Shown here in pieces: positions 54,169 through 62,942 of a stretch of DNA of 64,000 nt; positions within the stretch are counted from its first letter, which is position 1; each line of letters opens with the position of its first letter. Source of the stretch: AP-15 sp963701815. Its GTDB lineage: Bacteria; Pseudomonadota; Alphaproteobacteria; ATCC43930; CGMCC-115725. Both the position numbers and the translations under genes were made by a program. The stretch is from NCBI GenBank assembly GCA_963701815.1, contig CAVPBN010000008.1:1-64000 (forward strand), read 5' to 3'. The notes beneath the pieces were generated by a model that worked only from the letters and a program-made list of their open reading frames with translations, did no database searches and was not told the origin of the DNA.

Positions 54169-57100
54169 CATTGTCGGCGGGCGTCACCGAATCCGTCGTC
54201 GAGGAAGCCGCGCTCGCCTGGTTCGAGAGCGCCGGGTGGATCGTTCGCAAGGGTGCAGAAATTACACCCGGTGAATTGGCCGCCGAGCGCGCCGATTATC
54301 GGCAGGTCATCCTGGAGCGGCGGCTGCGGGATGCGCTCGTCCGGCTCAATCCCGATCTGCCGGTCGAGGCGCTGGATGATGCCTTTCGCAAATTTACTCG
54401 GCCCGAAGGCGCCGAACTCATTGGGCGAAACCGATCGCTGCATCGGCTGTTGGTCGACGGCGTGACCGTCGAATACCGCACCGCGGAGGGCGGCATCCGC
54501 GGGGCGCAGGCGTGGGTCGTCGATTTCGAGGATGTCGCGGCGAACGACTGGCTCGCGCTCAATCAGTTTACCGTTGTCGAGGGCAACCATGGCCGGCGGC
54601 CGGATGTGGTGTTGTTCGTCAACGGGCTGCCGCTTGCCGTGTTGGAGCTGAAGAACGCGGCCGACGAAAACACGACGATCTGGTCGGCTTGGGAGCAATT
54701 GCAGACCTATCAGACGGAGATCCCGTCGCTGTTTAATACCAACGCCGCGCTCGTCGTTACGGACGGGATCGAGGCGCGGGTCGGCGCGCTCGGCGCCGGG
54801 CGCGAATGGTTCAAGCCGTGGCGCACGATCGCCGGCGAGGCATTGGCCGACCCGCATATGCCGGAGATGCAGGTCGTCATCGAGGGCGTATTTGCGCCGC
54901 GGCGGTTTCTCGACCTGGTGCGCGACTTCATCGTCTTCGAGGACGATGGCGGCGGGCATATCGTCAAGAAGATCGCGGGGTACCACCAATTCCACGCAGT
55001 GCGGGTGGCGGTGGCCGAGACTTTGCGCGCCGCCGAATTGCAGCGTGAGGTAGGAGGGTTCGGCGAAGAGCCCGGCCATTATGAATCGGGCCGCAAACCC
55101 GGCGGCCGGCCCGGCGACCGGCGCGTCGGCGTCGTCTGGCACACCCAGGGTTCGGGCAAGAGCCTGACCATGGCGTTTTATGCCGGGCGGATCATCCGCG
55201 AACCGGCGATGGAGAACCCGACGATCGTTGTGCTGACCGACCGCAACGATCTCGACGACCAATTGTTCGGGACGTTTTCGCGCTGCCATGAGCTGCTGCG
55301 CCAGCCGCCGGTGCAGGCCGACAGCCGCGGTCACTTGCGCGAATTGCTGTCGGTTGCCGCCGGCGGCGTCGTTTTTACGACGATCCAGAAATTCTTTCCC
55401 GAGGAAAAGGGCGACCGCCACCCGGTCCTCTCCGAACGCCGCAACATCGTCGTGATCGCCGACGAGGCGCATCGCAGCCAGTACGACTTTATCGACGGCT
55501 ACGCGCGGCACATGCGCGATGCGCTGCCGCATGCCTCGTTCATCGGCTTTACCGGCACGCCGATCGAATTGCAGGACGCCAACACCCGCGCCGTGTTCGG
55601 CGACTACATCAGCGTCTACGACATCGAGCGTTCGGTGAAGGACGGCGCCACCGTCCCGATCTATTACGAAAGCCGGCTCGCCAAGCTGGCGCTGGCCGAG
55701 GCCGAGCGGCCCAAGATCGATCCCGATTTCGAGGAAGCGACCGAAGGCGAGGAGGTCGAGCGCAAGGAAAAGCTCAAAAGCAAATGGGCGCAGCTCGAAG
55801 CGGTCGTCGGCGCCGAAAAGCGCATCGAGCTGATCGCCGAAGACATCGTCGGCCATTTCGAGAAGCGGTTGGAGGCCCTCGAAGGCAAGGCGATGATCGT
55901 GTGCATGAGCCGGCGCATCTGCGTCGACCTGTACCGCGAGCTCGTCCGTCTGCGGCCCGCCTGGCAAGATGCCGGCGACGCCGGCGGCGCCATCAAGGTA
56001 GTGATGACCGGCTCGGCCTCCGATCCCGCCGATTGGCAGCAGCACATCCGGACCAAGGCGCGGCGCGAGGCGCTGGCCAATCGCTTCCGCGATTCGGCCG
56101 ATCCGTTCAAGATCGTCATCGTGCGCGACATGTGGCTTACCGGCTTCGACGCGCCGAGCCTGCATACGATGTATGTGGACAAGCCGATGCACGGTCACGG
56201 GCTGATGCAGGCGATCGCCCGCGTCAACCGCGTCTTCAAGGACAAGCCCGGCGGGCTCGTCGTCGACTATCTCGGGCTCGCGCACGAGCTGAAGGCGGCG
56301 CTCGCGACCTATACCGAAAGCGGCGGCACCGGCCGCACCGCGCTCGACCAGGACGAGGCGGTGGCGGCAATGCTCGAAAAATACGAGATCTGCCGGGGTC
56401 TGTTCCACGGCTTCGACTGGGCGAAATGGACGAGCGGCACGCCGCAACAGCGGCTCGGCCTATTGCCGCCCGCACAGGACCACGTCCTCGGCCAAGAGAA
56501 CGGCAAGGACCGCTACCTGCCTGCGGTGCGCGCGCTGTCCCAGGCCTTCGCGCTGGCCGTGCCGCACGACGAAGCTTTGCGGATTCGCGACGACGTCGCG
56601 TTCTTCCAGGCGGTGCAGGCGGGGCTGCTGAAGCGGGCGCCGGGCGAGGCGCGGCCGCAGGAGGATTTGGATCAGGCCGTGCGCCAGATCATCTCGCGCG
56701 CGGTGATGCCCGAAGGTGTCCTCGATATTTTCGCCGCGGCGGGCCTGCCCAAGCCCGACATCTCGATCCTTTCGGACGAGTTCCTCGCCGAGGTGCGCGG
56801 CATGCCGCTCCGCAATCTTGCGGTGGAGTTGTTGCAAAAGCTGCTCAAGGGCGAATTGGCGGTGCGGCGGCGCAAGAACCTGGTGCAGGCGCGCGCCTTC
56901 TCCGAGATGCTCGATCAAACAATACGGCGCTACCAGAACCGGGCGATCGAAGCGGCGCAGGTGATCGAGGAGTTGATCGGCTTGGCCCGAGACATGCGCG
57001 CCGCCAATGCGCGCGGCGAGGAACTCGGGTTATCGGAAGACGAGCTGGCGTTTTACGACGCGCTCGAAACCAACGACAGCGCGGTCAAGGTGCTCGGCGA

Positions 57101-57317
57101 ACCAACGCTGACGGCGATCGCCCGCGAGCTGGTTGCGACCGTGCGCAAGAACGTGACGATCGACTGGACGATGCGCGAGAACGTGCGCGCGCAGTTGCGC
57201 GTGCTCGTCAGACGCATCCTCCGCAGATACGGCTACCCGCCGGACAAGCAGGAAAAGGCGACGCAGACCGTGCTGGAGCAGGCGGCCCTATTGTCCGCGG
57301 GTTGGGCAGCCGCCTGA
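54165..57317 (+). CDS. hsdR: type I restriction endonuclease subunit HsdR
   Basis: Motor and nuclease subunit, 1050 aa. The N-terminal nuclease has PD-(D/E)xK residues in RRPDVVLFVNGLPLAVLELK, residues 144-163. SF2 motor: Walker A WHTQGSGKSLT near residue 326, DEAHRSQYDF near residue 431, FTGTPIEL near residue 462, and DMWLTGFDAPSLHTMYVDKP with QAIARVNRVF. A C-terminal helical region binds HsdM. The frame is complete. The start is fixed by the ATGA overlap with the MNT gene; the frame is open 69 nt further upstream. Confidence 0.96.
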   Translation: MTLSAGVTESVVEEAALAWFESAGWIVRKGAEITPGELAAERADYRQVILERRLRDALVRLNPDLPVEALDDAFRKFTRPEGAELIGRNRSLHRLLVDGVTVEYRTAEGGIRGAQAWVVDFEDVAANDWLALNQFTVVEGNHGRRPDVVLFVNGLPLAVLELKNAADENTTIWSAWEQLQTYQTEIPSLFNTNAALVVTDGIEARVGALGAGREWFKPWRTIAGEALADPHMPEMQVVIEGVFAPRRFLDLVRDFIVFEDDGGGHIVKKIAGYHQFHAVRVAVAETLRAAELQREVGGFGEEPGHYESGRKPGGRPGDRRVGVVWHTQGSGKSLTMAFYAGRIIREPAMENPTIVVLTDRNDLDDQLFGTFSRCHELLRQPPVQADSRGHLRELLSVAAGGVVFTTIQKFFPEEKGDRHPVLSERRNIVVIADEAHRSQYDFIDGYARHMRDALPHASFIGFTGTPIELQDANTRAVFGDYISVYDIERSVKDGATVPIYYESRLAKLALAEAERPKIDPDFEEATEGEEVERKEKLKSKWAQLEAVVGAEKRIELIAEDIVGHFEKRLEALEGKAMIVCMSRRICVDLYRELVRLRPAWQDAGDAGGAIKVVMTGSASDPADWQQHIRTKARREALANRFRDSADPFKIVIVRDMWLTGFDAPSLHTMYVDKPMHGHGLMQAIARVNRVFKDKPGGLVVDYLGLAHELKAALATYTESGGTGRTALDQDEAVAAMLEKYEICRGLFHGFDWAKWTSGTPQQRLGLLPPAQDHVLGQENGKDRYLPAVRALSQAFALAVPHDEALRIRDDVAFFQAVQAGLLKRAPGEARPQEDLDQAVRQIISRAVMPEGVLDIFAAAGLPKPDISILSDEFLAEVRGMPLRNLAVELLQKLLKGELAVRRRKNLVQARAFSEMLDQTIRRYQNRAIEAAQVIEELIGLARDMRAANARGEELGLSEDELAFYDALETNDSAVKVLGEPTLTAIARELVATVRKNVTIDWTMRENVRAQLRVLVRRILRRYGYPPDKQEKATQTVLEQAALLSAGWAAA

Positions 57318-57468
57318 CCTGTCGCAGCCGCGCTCGGCCGGTCGAGGGTCCCGGTCCGGTCGATGTGAAGCGGGTCACAGGGTTTTGGCGGCATGCGGCA
57401 TACCTTGGGGGTAGAGGCCGTCTCGGGCCGGCGCGGCCGGTCCGGGCAGCCCGATTGAGGAGGGACCG

Positions 57469-58227
57469 ATGCCGCAGATCGCCGTGATCAATGAATCGAC
57501 CGCCATCGCCGATGCCCAGGTGCAACAGATGCTGCCCGCCTTCGACCAGCAGTGGAACAAGGACCTGCTGCCGGTCTGGGGGGTCGATGCCGCGAGTTTT
57601 GCCTTTGTGCCGAAGGGCCAGGCCCCCGCACCCGGCGCCTGGTGGGTCGTCTTTCTCGACGACAGCGACCAGGCCGGCGCGCTCGCCTACCACGATCTGA
57701 CCAACGAGGGCCTGCCGATCTCCAAGGTCTTCGTCAAAACGATACTCGCCGACCACGCCAGCGTCAGCGTCGGCGCCACCCACGAAATCTGCGAGATGGC
57801 GGTCGATCCCTGGCTCAACAGCGCCTACCAGGACCTCCAGGGCGTCTTCTGGGCCGGCGAGGTGTGCGACCCGGTCGAGGACGACCAGTATGCCTATCAG
57901 ATCGGCGACGTCTTGGTGACCGACTTTGTCACCCCGAACTGGTTCGGCCATCAGCATGCGCAGGGCCAGATCGATCTGAAGGGGCATGCCCGCGCCGCCT
58001 TCGAAATCCTGACCGGCGGCTATGCGCAGAAATTCGATCCGCAGCAGGGATGGCAGCAGGTCACCGGCTCGATGGCGCGGCGCAGCCGCCGGGCCAGCGC
58101 CCCCGACGGCTCGCGCCGCGAACGGCGGGTGCGGCAATGGCGCGACTGGGAGCGCAGCTTCGCGGTCCGGAGCATGCCGACGCATCTGCACGAAACCAGC
58201 GCCCGGAGAACCGCCCGCCAGCGATGA
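57469..58227 (+). CDS. conserved protein with metallopeptidase-like HExxE motif
   Basis: A 252-aa protein with a strong ribosome site (GAGGAGGGACC before ATG 57469). SVGATHEICEMAVDPWLN near residue 103 is a zinc-binding-like HExxE...DP motif. GYHDLTNEG-type AYHDLTNEGLPISKVFVK and WAGEVCDPVEDDQYAY resemble a group of uncharacterised proteins with this layout. The C-terminal 50 residues are Arg-rich. No signal peptide. Probable peptidase-like fold; substrate unknown. Confidence 0.7.
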   Translation: MPQIAVINESTAIADAQVQQMLPAFDQQWNKDLLPVWGVDAASFAFVPKGQAPAPGAWWVVFLDDSDQAGALAYHDLTNEGLPISKVFVKTILADHASVSVGATHEICEMAVDPWLNSAYQDLQGVFWAGEVCDPVEDDQYAYQIGDVLVTDFVTPNWFGHQHAQGQIDLKGHARAAFEILTGGYAQKFDPQQGWQQVTGSMARRSRRASAPDGSRRERRVRQWRDWERSFAVRSMPTHLHETSARRTARQR

Positions 58228-58414
58228 GGGACGCAGGTCCGCCTGCGCGGCCCCGCCGGGAAAGGCCGCGGGACCCGCGGGCACATCGCCGCGACGACGG
58301 GTTCCGCGCCGCCACCGGCCATGCTATCCCCATCGGGCCGAGCGACCGAGCCGCACCGATGGCTGCGGTCGGCCGGTCCGTTCGAAAGGGTAGGGTGATG
58401 CCGGGGGTGTGCCG

Positions 58415-58993
58415 ATGCTGACGATCTATCTGTCGCCGGGGTCGAGTTCGATGGCGCCGCATATCGCATTGCACGAGGTCGGAGCGGCGTTCGAGCCGCG
58501 CTGGATTTCGCTCGCCGGCAAGGAGCAGTTCCGCCCCGAATACCTGGCGGTCAATCCCGAGGCCAAGGTGCCGACCCTGCTGGTCGACGGCCGGGTCATG
58601 ACCGAGGTGGCGGCGATCCTCTACTACCTCGCCAAGAGCTACCCGGCGGCGGGGTTGTGGCCCAAGGGCGGGATCGAGGCCGAGGCGCAGGCGGTCTCGT
58701 GGATGTCGTTCATCGCCTCGACGATCCACCCGGCGCGGCGGATCGGCGAGGCGCGCTGGCGCGAGGTGTTCGACATCGCCGAGCGGCGGCTGGCCAGACC
58801 CGGATGGGTGGCCGACGAGTATTCGATCGCCGATATCCATCTGTTCCGCCTCTATTGGCGCTTTGCCACGAGCCTGCACCCGGCGCCCGGCAGCTATCCG
58901 AACCTGAATGGTCACTTCGAGCGGATGATGGCGCGGCCGGCGGTGCAGCGCACCTTGGAGATCGAACGGTCGATCGGCTATCAGCTGCCCTGA
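58415..58993 (+). CDS. glutathione S-transferase family protein
   Basis: A 192-aa GST. N-terminal thioredoxin domain: MLTIYLSPGSSSMAPHIALHE, with a Ser near residue 10 as the probable GSH-activating residue, then NPEAKVPTLLVDG and MTEVAAILYYLAKSYP (the conserved E/S before the helix). An all-helical C-terminal domain follows, with EYSIADIHLFRLYWRF near residue 137. The start ATG 58415 is preferred over an upstream GTG at 58409. Confidence 0.9.
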   Translation: MLTIYLSPGSSSMAPHIALHEVGAAFEPRWISLAGKEQFRPEYLAVNPEAKVPTLLVDGRVMTEVAAILYYLAKSYPAAGLWPKGGIEAEAQAVSWMSFIASTIHPARRIGEARWREVFDIAERRLARPGWVADEYSIADIHLFRLYWRFATSLHPAPGSYPNLNGHFERMMARPAVQRTLEIERSIGYQLP

Positions 58994-59026
58994 CCGGGCC
59001 GCGGATGGTCTTCGCCGCCCGGCGCG

Positions 59027-59674
59027 ATGCCGGAAGCGACACCCCCTTCCGGCGGCCCTGCGGCGGTGCTGCGGCGCCGCTTCGAGGCGGTCATCCGCGC
59101 CGATCCCGACCTGATGACGCTGCTGGCGAGGTTGCGTGCGATCGGCTTGCCGCAATGGCGTCTCGTCGCCGGTTGTCTCTACCAGACGGTGTGGAACGTG
59201 CTGACCGCCCGGCCGCGCGGCACCGGGATCAAGGATTATGACCTGATCTATTTCGACGGGGCCGATCTGTCCTGGGCGGCCGAAGACGCGGTGATCCGCG
59301 CCGTCGCCGCGGCAACCGAAGGCTGCGTCGGCCCGGTCGAGGTGCGCAATCAGGCCCGCGTGCATCTGTGGTTCGAGCGCCGCTTCGGCGCTCCGTACCC
59401 TCGGCTGACCTCGGCCGACGAGGCCTTGTCCCGCTACGCCTCGGTCGTACATGCGGTCGGCGTCCGGCTCGAACATGACGGCCGGCTCGATGTGGCCGCA
59501 CCCTTCGGCCTCGACGATCTCTTCGCCATGGTGGTCCGGCCGAACCGGGCATTGGACAATGCCGCCTCGCATGCCGAAAAGGCGCGGCGGGCGCGGAGCA
59601 TCTGGCCCGAACTCGCGGTCCTGCCGTGGGACGATCGGGGCCTGGCGGCGCAACCGGAAAGGGGAGGGCGATGA
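59027..59674 (+). CDS. nucleotidyltransferase family protein (DUF925-like)
   Basis: A 215-aa protein. LVAGCLYQTVWNVLTARPRG near residue 49 and GIKDYDLIYFDG near residue 70 are typical of the NTP_transf-like DUF925 group, as are VRNQARVHLWFERRFG and SADEALSRYASVVHAVGVR. The reaction is not established. Its TGA overlaps the ATG of the molybdopterin subunit gene, suggesting joint expression. Confidence 0.85.
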   Translation: MPEATPPSGGPAAVLRRRFEAVIRADPDLMTLLARLRAIGLPQWRLVAGCLYQTVWNVLTARPRGTGIKDYDLIYFDGADLSWAAEDAVIRAVAAATEGCVGPVEVRNQARVHLWFERRFGAPYPRLTSADEALSRYASVVHAVGVRLEHDGRLDVAAPFGLDDLFAMVVRPNRALDNAASHAEKARRARSIWPELAVLPWDDRGLAAQPERGGR

Positions 59675-61994
59675 CGATCCGCTCGGGTATCGGCGACGCC
59701 CCGAAACGCCGCGAGGATGCGCGGTTTCTGACCGGCCGCGGCAATTATCTCGACGATCTCGCCTTCGCCGACCTGGCGCATGCCGCGGTATTGCGCTCGC
59801 CGCATGCGCATGCCCACATCGACGGCATCGACACCCGGCGGGCGCGGGCGATGCCGGGGGTGCTGGCGGTATTGACCGCCGCCGAGGCCGCCGCCGACGG
59901 GTTGCAGCCGTTGCGGCCGACGGCCGAAGCCAATGCGCAGACCGGCGAGAAATTCGCCTTCATGCCGCAGCCGTTGCTGGCGCGGGACAAGGTCCGCTAT
60001 GTCGGCGAGCCGGTGGCGCTGATCGTAGCCGAGAGCCGCGGCCAGGCGCTCGACGCCGCCGAGGCGGTGGCGGTCGATTACCGGCCATTGCCGGCCGTCA
60101 CCACCGCGGCCGCCGCCCGCGCTGCGGCGGCGCCGCAGATCGCGGCCGAGGTGCCGGGCAATCTCTGCTTCGACTGGCATACCGGCGACGGCGCGGCGGT
60201 CGAGGCGGCGTTCGCCGCCGCTGCGCATGTCGTCGAATTGCGGCTCGACAATCACCGCATCGTCACCAACCCGATCGAGCCGCGCGGCGTCATCGGCCTG
60301 TGGGATAGGGCCGCGGCGCGCTACACCGCCCATGTTTCGAGCCAAAGCATCCATGTCACCCGCGACCATACCGCCCGCGCCCTCGGCGTGCCGCCCTGCT
60401 GCGGTGCGGTTCGTCGCACCCGATGTCGGCGGCGGTTTCGGCGCCAAGAATTTCGTCTATCCCGAGCATGTGCTGGTTTTGTGGGCGGCCCGGCGGGTCG
60501 GCCGGGCGGTCAAGTGGATCGCCGTCCGCAGCGAGGTGTTCCTCTGCCGACCATCAGGCCCGCGACCAATATGCCGAAGCGGCGCTGGCGCTCGATGCCG
60601 AGGGCCGGTTTCTGGCTCTCCGGGTGGTCAGCACCGCCAATGCCGGGGCGTATCTGGTCAGCGCCGGCGGGGTGCAGACCTTTCAGTACGCGCATCTGCC
60701 CGGCACCGTCTATCATATCCCGGCGGTGGCGCTGCAGGTCGCCGGCGTCCTGACCAATACCGCACCGGTCGGCGTCACCCGCGGCCCGGGTTTTGCCGAG
60801 GCGGTCAACATCATCGAGCGGCTGATCGACGCCGCCGCGCGGCAATGCGGCTTCGGCCGCGCCGAATTGCGCCGCCGCAACATGGTGCCGGCGGCGGCGA
60901 TGCCGATGGCCAACGCTTTCGGCAACCGGGTCGACAGCGGCGCTTTCGCCGCGACTTTCGATCGGGCTCTGGCCCGCGCCGACGTCGCCGGGTTCGACGC
61001 GCGGCGCCGGGCGAGTGCCGCGCGGGGATTGTTGCGCGGCCTCGGCTTTGCCTATCACATCAAGGCGACCGGCGGTCAGCCCTCGGAGAATGTCGACATC
61101 CGCTTCGAAGCGGACGGCGCCGTCGCGCTGATCACCGGCACCCAGACCATCGGGCAAGGCCACGAGACGACCTTTCCGCAAATCCTGACCGAGCGTCTCG
61201 GCGTGCCGAACGAGCGCATCCGGCTCGTGCAAGGCGACACCGATCTGATCCCGGCCGGCGGCGGCCACGGCAGTTCGCGGGCGACCTATATGGGCGGTAC
61301 GGCGATCTGGCGGGCCGCGGACGAGATCATCGTCAAGGGGACCAGGATCGCCGCCGAGGCGCTCGAAGCGGCCGAAGCCGATATCCGCTTTGCCGATGGC
61401 GACTTTGTCGTGGCCGGCACCGACCGCCGGCTGGGTCTGTTCGAGGTCGCCGCACTCGGGCGCGACCGCGGCGCGCCGCTCGACACCTATCATTACTGGA
61501 CCCGCGAATGGATGACCTTCCCGAACGGGACGCATGTCGTCGAGGTCGAGATCGACCCGGACACCGGCATGGTCCGGCTCGAGCGCTATACCGCGGTCGA
61601 CGATTACGGCGTGCTGGTCAACCCGATGATCGCCAGGGGCCAAGCGCATGGCGCGATCGCCCAGGGGGTCGGGCAGGCCTTGTTCGAGCACGCTGTCTAC
61701 GACCCGGGTTCGGGGCAGCTCGTCGCCGGCTCGTTGATGGACTACGCGTTGCCGCGCGCCGCCGATCTGGTCTCCTACGATCTCGGCTTCAACGGCACCC
61801 GGTGCACGACCAACCCGTTGGGCGTCAAGGGTTGCGGCGAGGCGGGTGCGGTCGCCGGGTTCCCCGCCGTCGCCAACGCGATCCTCGACGCGCTGGCGCC
61901 GCTCGGCGTCACCGACCTCGCCGGCCCGGCAACCCCGTCGGCGATCTGGCGGGCGATCAGAGCCGTCAAACCACATCCGGGGAGAGACCAATGA
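59671..61994 (+). CDS. xanthine dehydrogenase family molybdopterin-binding subunit (CoxL-type, two frameshifts)
   Basis: Large molybdenum-cofactor subunit of the xanthine/CO dehydrogenase family, about 770 aa. The N-terminal part (RREDARFLTGRGNYLDDL) is in frame to near 60395, where one extra C in CCC breaks it. It resumes with PAAVRFVAPDVGGGFGAKNF (moco-binding), breaks again near 60547, then runs intact to the end: TNTAPVGVTRGPGFAEA, TGTQTIGQGHETTFPQILTE, HGSSRATYMGGTA and the catalytic Glu in VKGCGEAGAVAGFP. No FAD or 2Fe-2S subunit genes adjoin it, so the partners lie elsewhere. Substrate unknown. Confidence 0.88.
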
Positions 61995-62452
61995 CCGCCG
62001 AACACGAACTCGTCCTGACTCGTTTGATCGACGCGCCGCGCGACAAGCTGTTCCGCTGCTGGACCGAACCGGGCCTGCTGAAACAATGGTTCGCGCCGGC
62101 GCCCTTCACCACGCCGGTGGCCGAAGTCGAGCTGCGGGTCGGCGGCGTGAGCAATATCGTCATGCGGTCGCCGGACGGGCAGGAAATCCCGTGCCCGGGT
62201 ACGTATCTGGAGATCGTGCCGAACGAAAAGCTGGTCTTTACCGATGCTTATACCGGCGACTGGGTCCCCAAGGCCGGCAAGCCGTTCATGACCGCGATCA
62301 TCACCTTTGCCGATGAAGCCGGCAAGACGCGCTACACCGCCCGCATCCGGCATTGGAACGCGGAAGACAAGAAGGCCCACGAAGAAATGGGCTTCCATCG
62401 GGGCTGGGGTCAATGCGCCGACCAGCTCGCGGCATTGGCCGAGAAAATCTAG
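61991..62452 (+). CDS. SRPBCC/AHSA1 family protein
   Basis: A 153-aa START-like domain protein. The pattern LTRLIDAPRDKLFRCWTEPG, LKQWFAPAPFTTPVAEVELR, GTYLEIVPNEKLVFTDAYTG and a C-terminal long helix with GWGQCADQLAALAEKI marks the AHSA1/polyketide-cyclase-like group. Hydrophobic ligand binding is probable. The ATG overlaps the stop of the molybdopterin subunit gene. Confidence 0.9.
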   Translation: MTAEHELVLTRLIDAPRDKLFRCWTEPGLLKQWFAPAPFTTPVAEVELRVGGVSNIVMRSPDGQEIPCPGTYLEIVPNEKLVFTDAYTGDWVPKAGKPFMTAIITFADEAGKTRYTARIRHWNAEDKKAHEEMGFHRGWGQCADQLAALAEKI

Positions 62453-62524
62453 CCCGGATTTCACATATAGGTCGATGTCGATGCCGCGTCCCCGGGCGGA
62501 AGTGGAATGACCTGCCCATCATCT

Positions 62525-62616
62525 CCCTCGCCCGGCGTGCGGCGAGAGGGCGACGTAGGTCTCGCACCAGGGGCGCCAGATCCTGCATCTCCCTCGCCCC
62601 GCGTGCGGGGAGAGGG
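62525..62616. repeat. two CCCTC-type palindromic repeats
   Basis: Two palindromes lie 40 nt apart: about 62525-62550 (CCCTCGCC / GGCGAGAGGG, with an imperfect middle) and 62591-62616 (CCCTCGCCCCGC / GCGGGGAGAGGG with a GT loop). The second is followed by TCGGGGTGAGGGGCG. Same class as the elements at 50.1, 50.5-50.7 and 62.85 kb. They lie in the 490-nt gene-poor region 62453-62942. Confidence 0.75.
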
Positions 62617-62649
62617 TCGGGGTGAGGGGCGATTTGCCGAGTTTGGTTG

Positions 62650-62818
62650 GTCGCCGTCGAGCTCGATAATCAAGCGCCCCTCACGACACACGAAGTCGAC
62701 GTAGTAGTCGGCGACCGCGAAGCTGCGTCCACAACGTCAATTCTGCCGGCGTGAGCGCGCGCCGCAGTGCTCGCGCACGCTCGGCGCGCTTTTGTTCCTT
62801 GCCCCGCAACGCGGTCAT
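62650..62818 (-). pseudogene. DUF559 (Vsr-like) endonuclease remnant
   Basis: Minus-strand remnant: MTALRGKEQKRAERARALRR then LTPAELTLWTQLRG in one frame, then VADYYVDFVCREGRLIIELD in another, with a 20-30 residue deletion between them (around 62716). DUF559 proteins show the pattern ...LWxxLRxRxL...FRRQ...YIVDFVC...L.IELDG; the middle FRRQ block is missing. The second part reads on into the flanking palindromic repeat. The element is bracketed by palindromes of the same family. Confidence 0.65.
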
Positions 62819-62850
62819 CCCTCCGCCCAGAAGCCCGCCCCTCACCCCAG

Positions 62851-62876
62851 CCCTCTCCCCGCCAGCGGGGCGAGGG
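62851..62876. repeat. CCCTC-type palindromic repeat
   Basis: CCCTCTCCCCGC and GCGGGGCGAGGG with a CA loop, preceded by CGCCCCTCACCCCAG. It mirrors the element at 62591-62616, so the DUF559 remnant is flanked by an inverted pair. Confidence 0.75.
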
Positions 62877-62942
62877 AGTTGACACCCTGTCCGCCGAGCT
62901 CCCGAGGGAGCCGATATAAATCTTTGTATCAAACCGGTTTTG

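Noticed and set aside
54075..56447. 790-aa open frame opposite hsdR
   Set aside because: Shadow frame; the plus strand carries all HsdR motifs.
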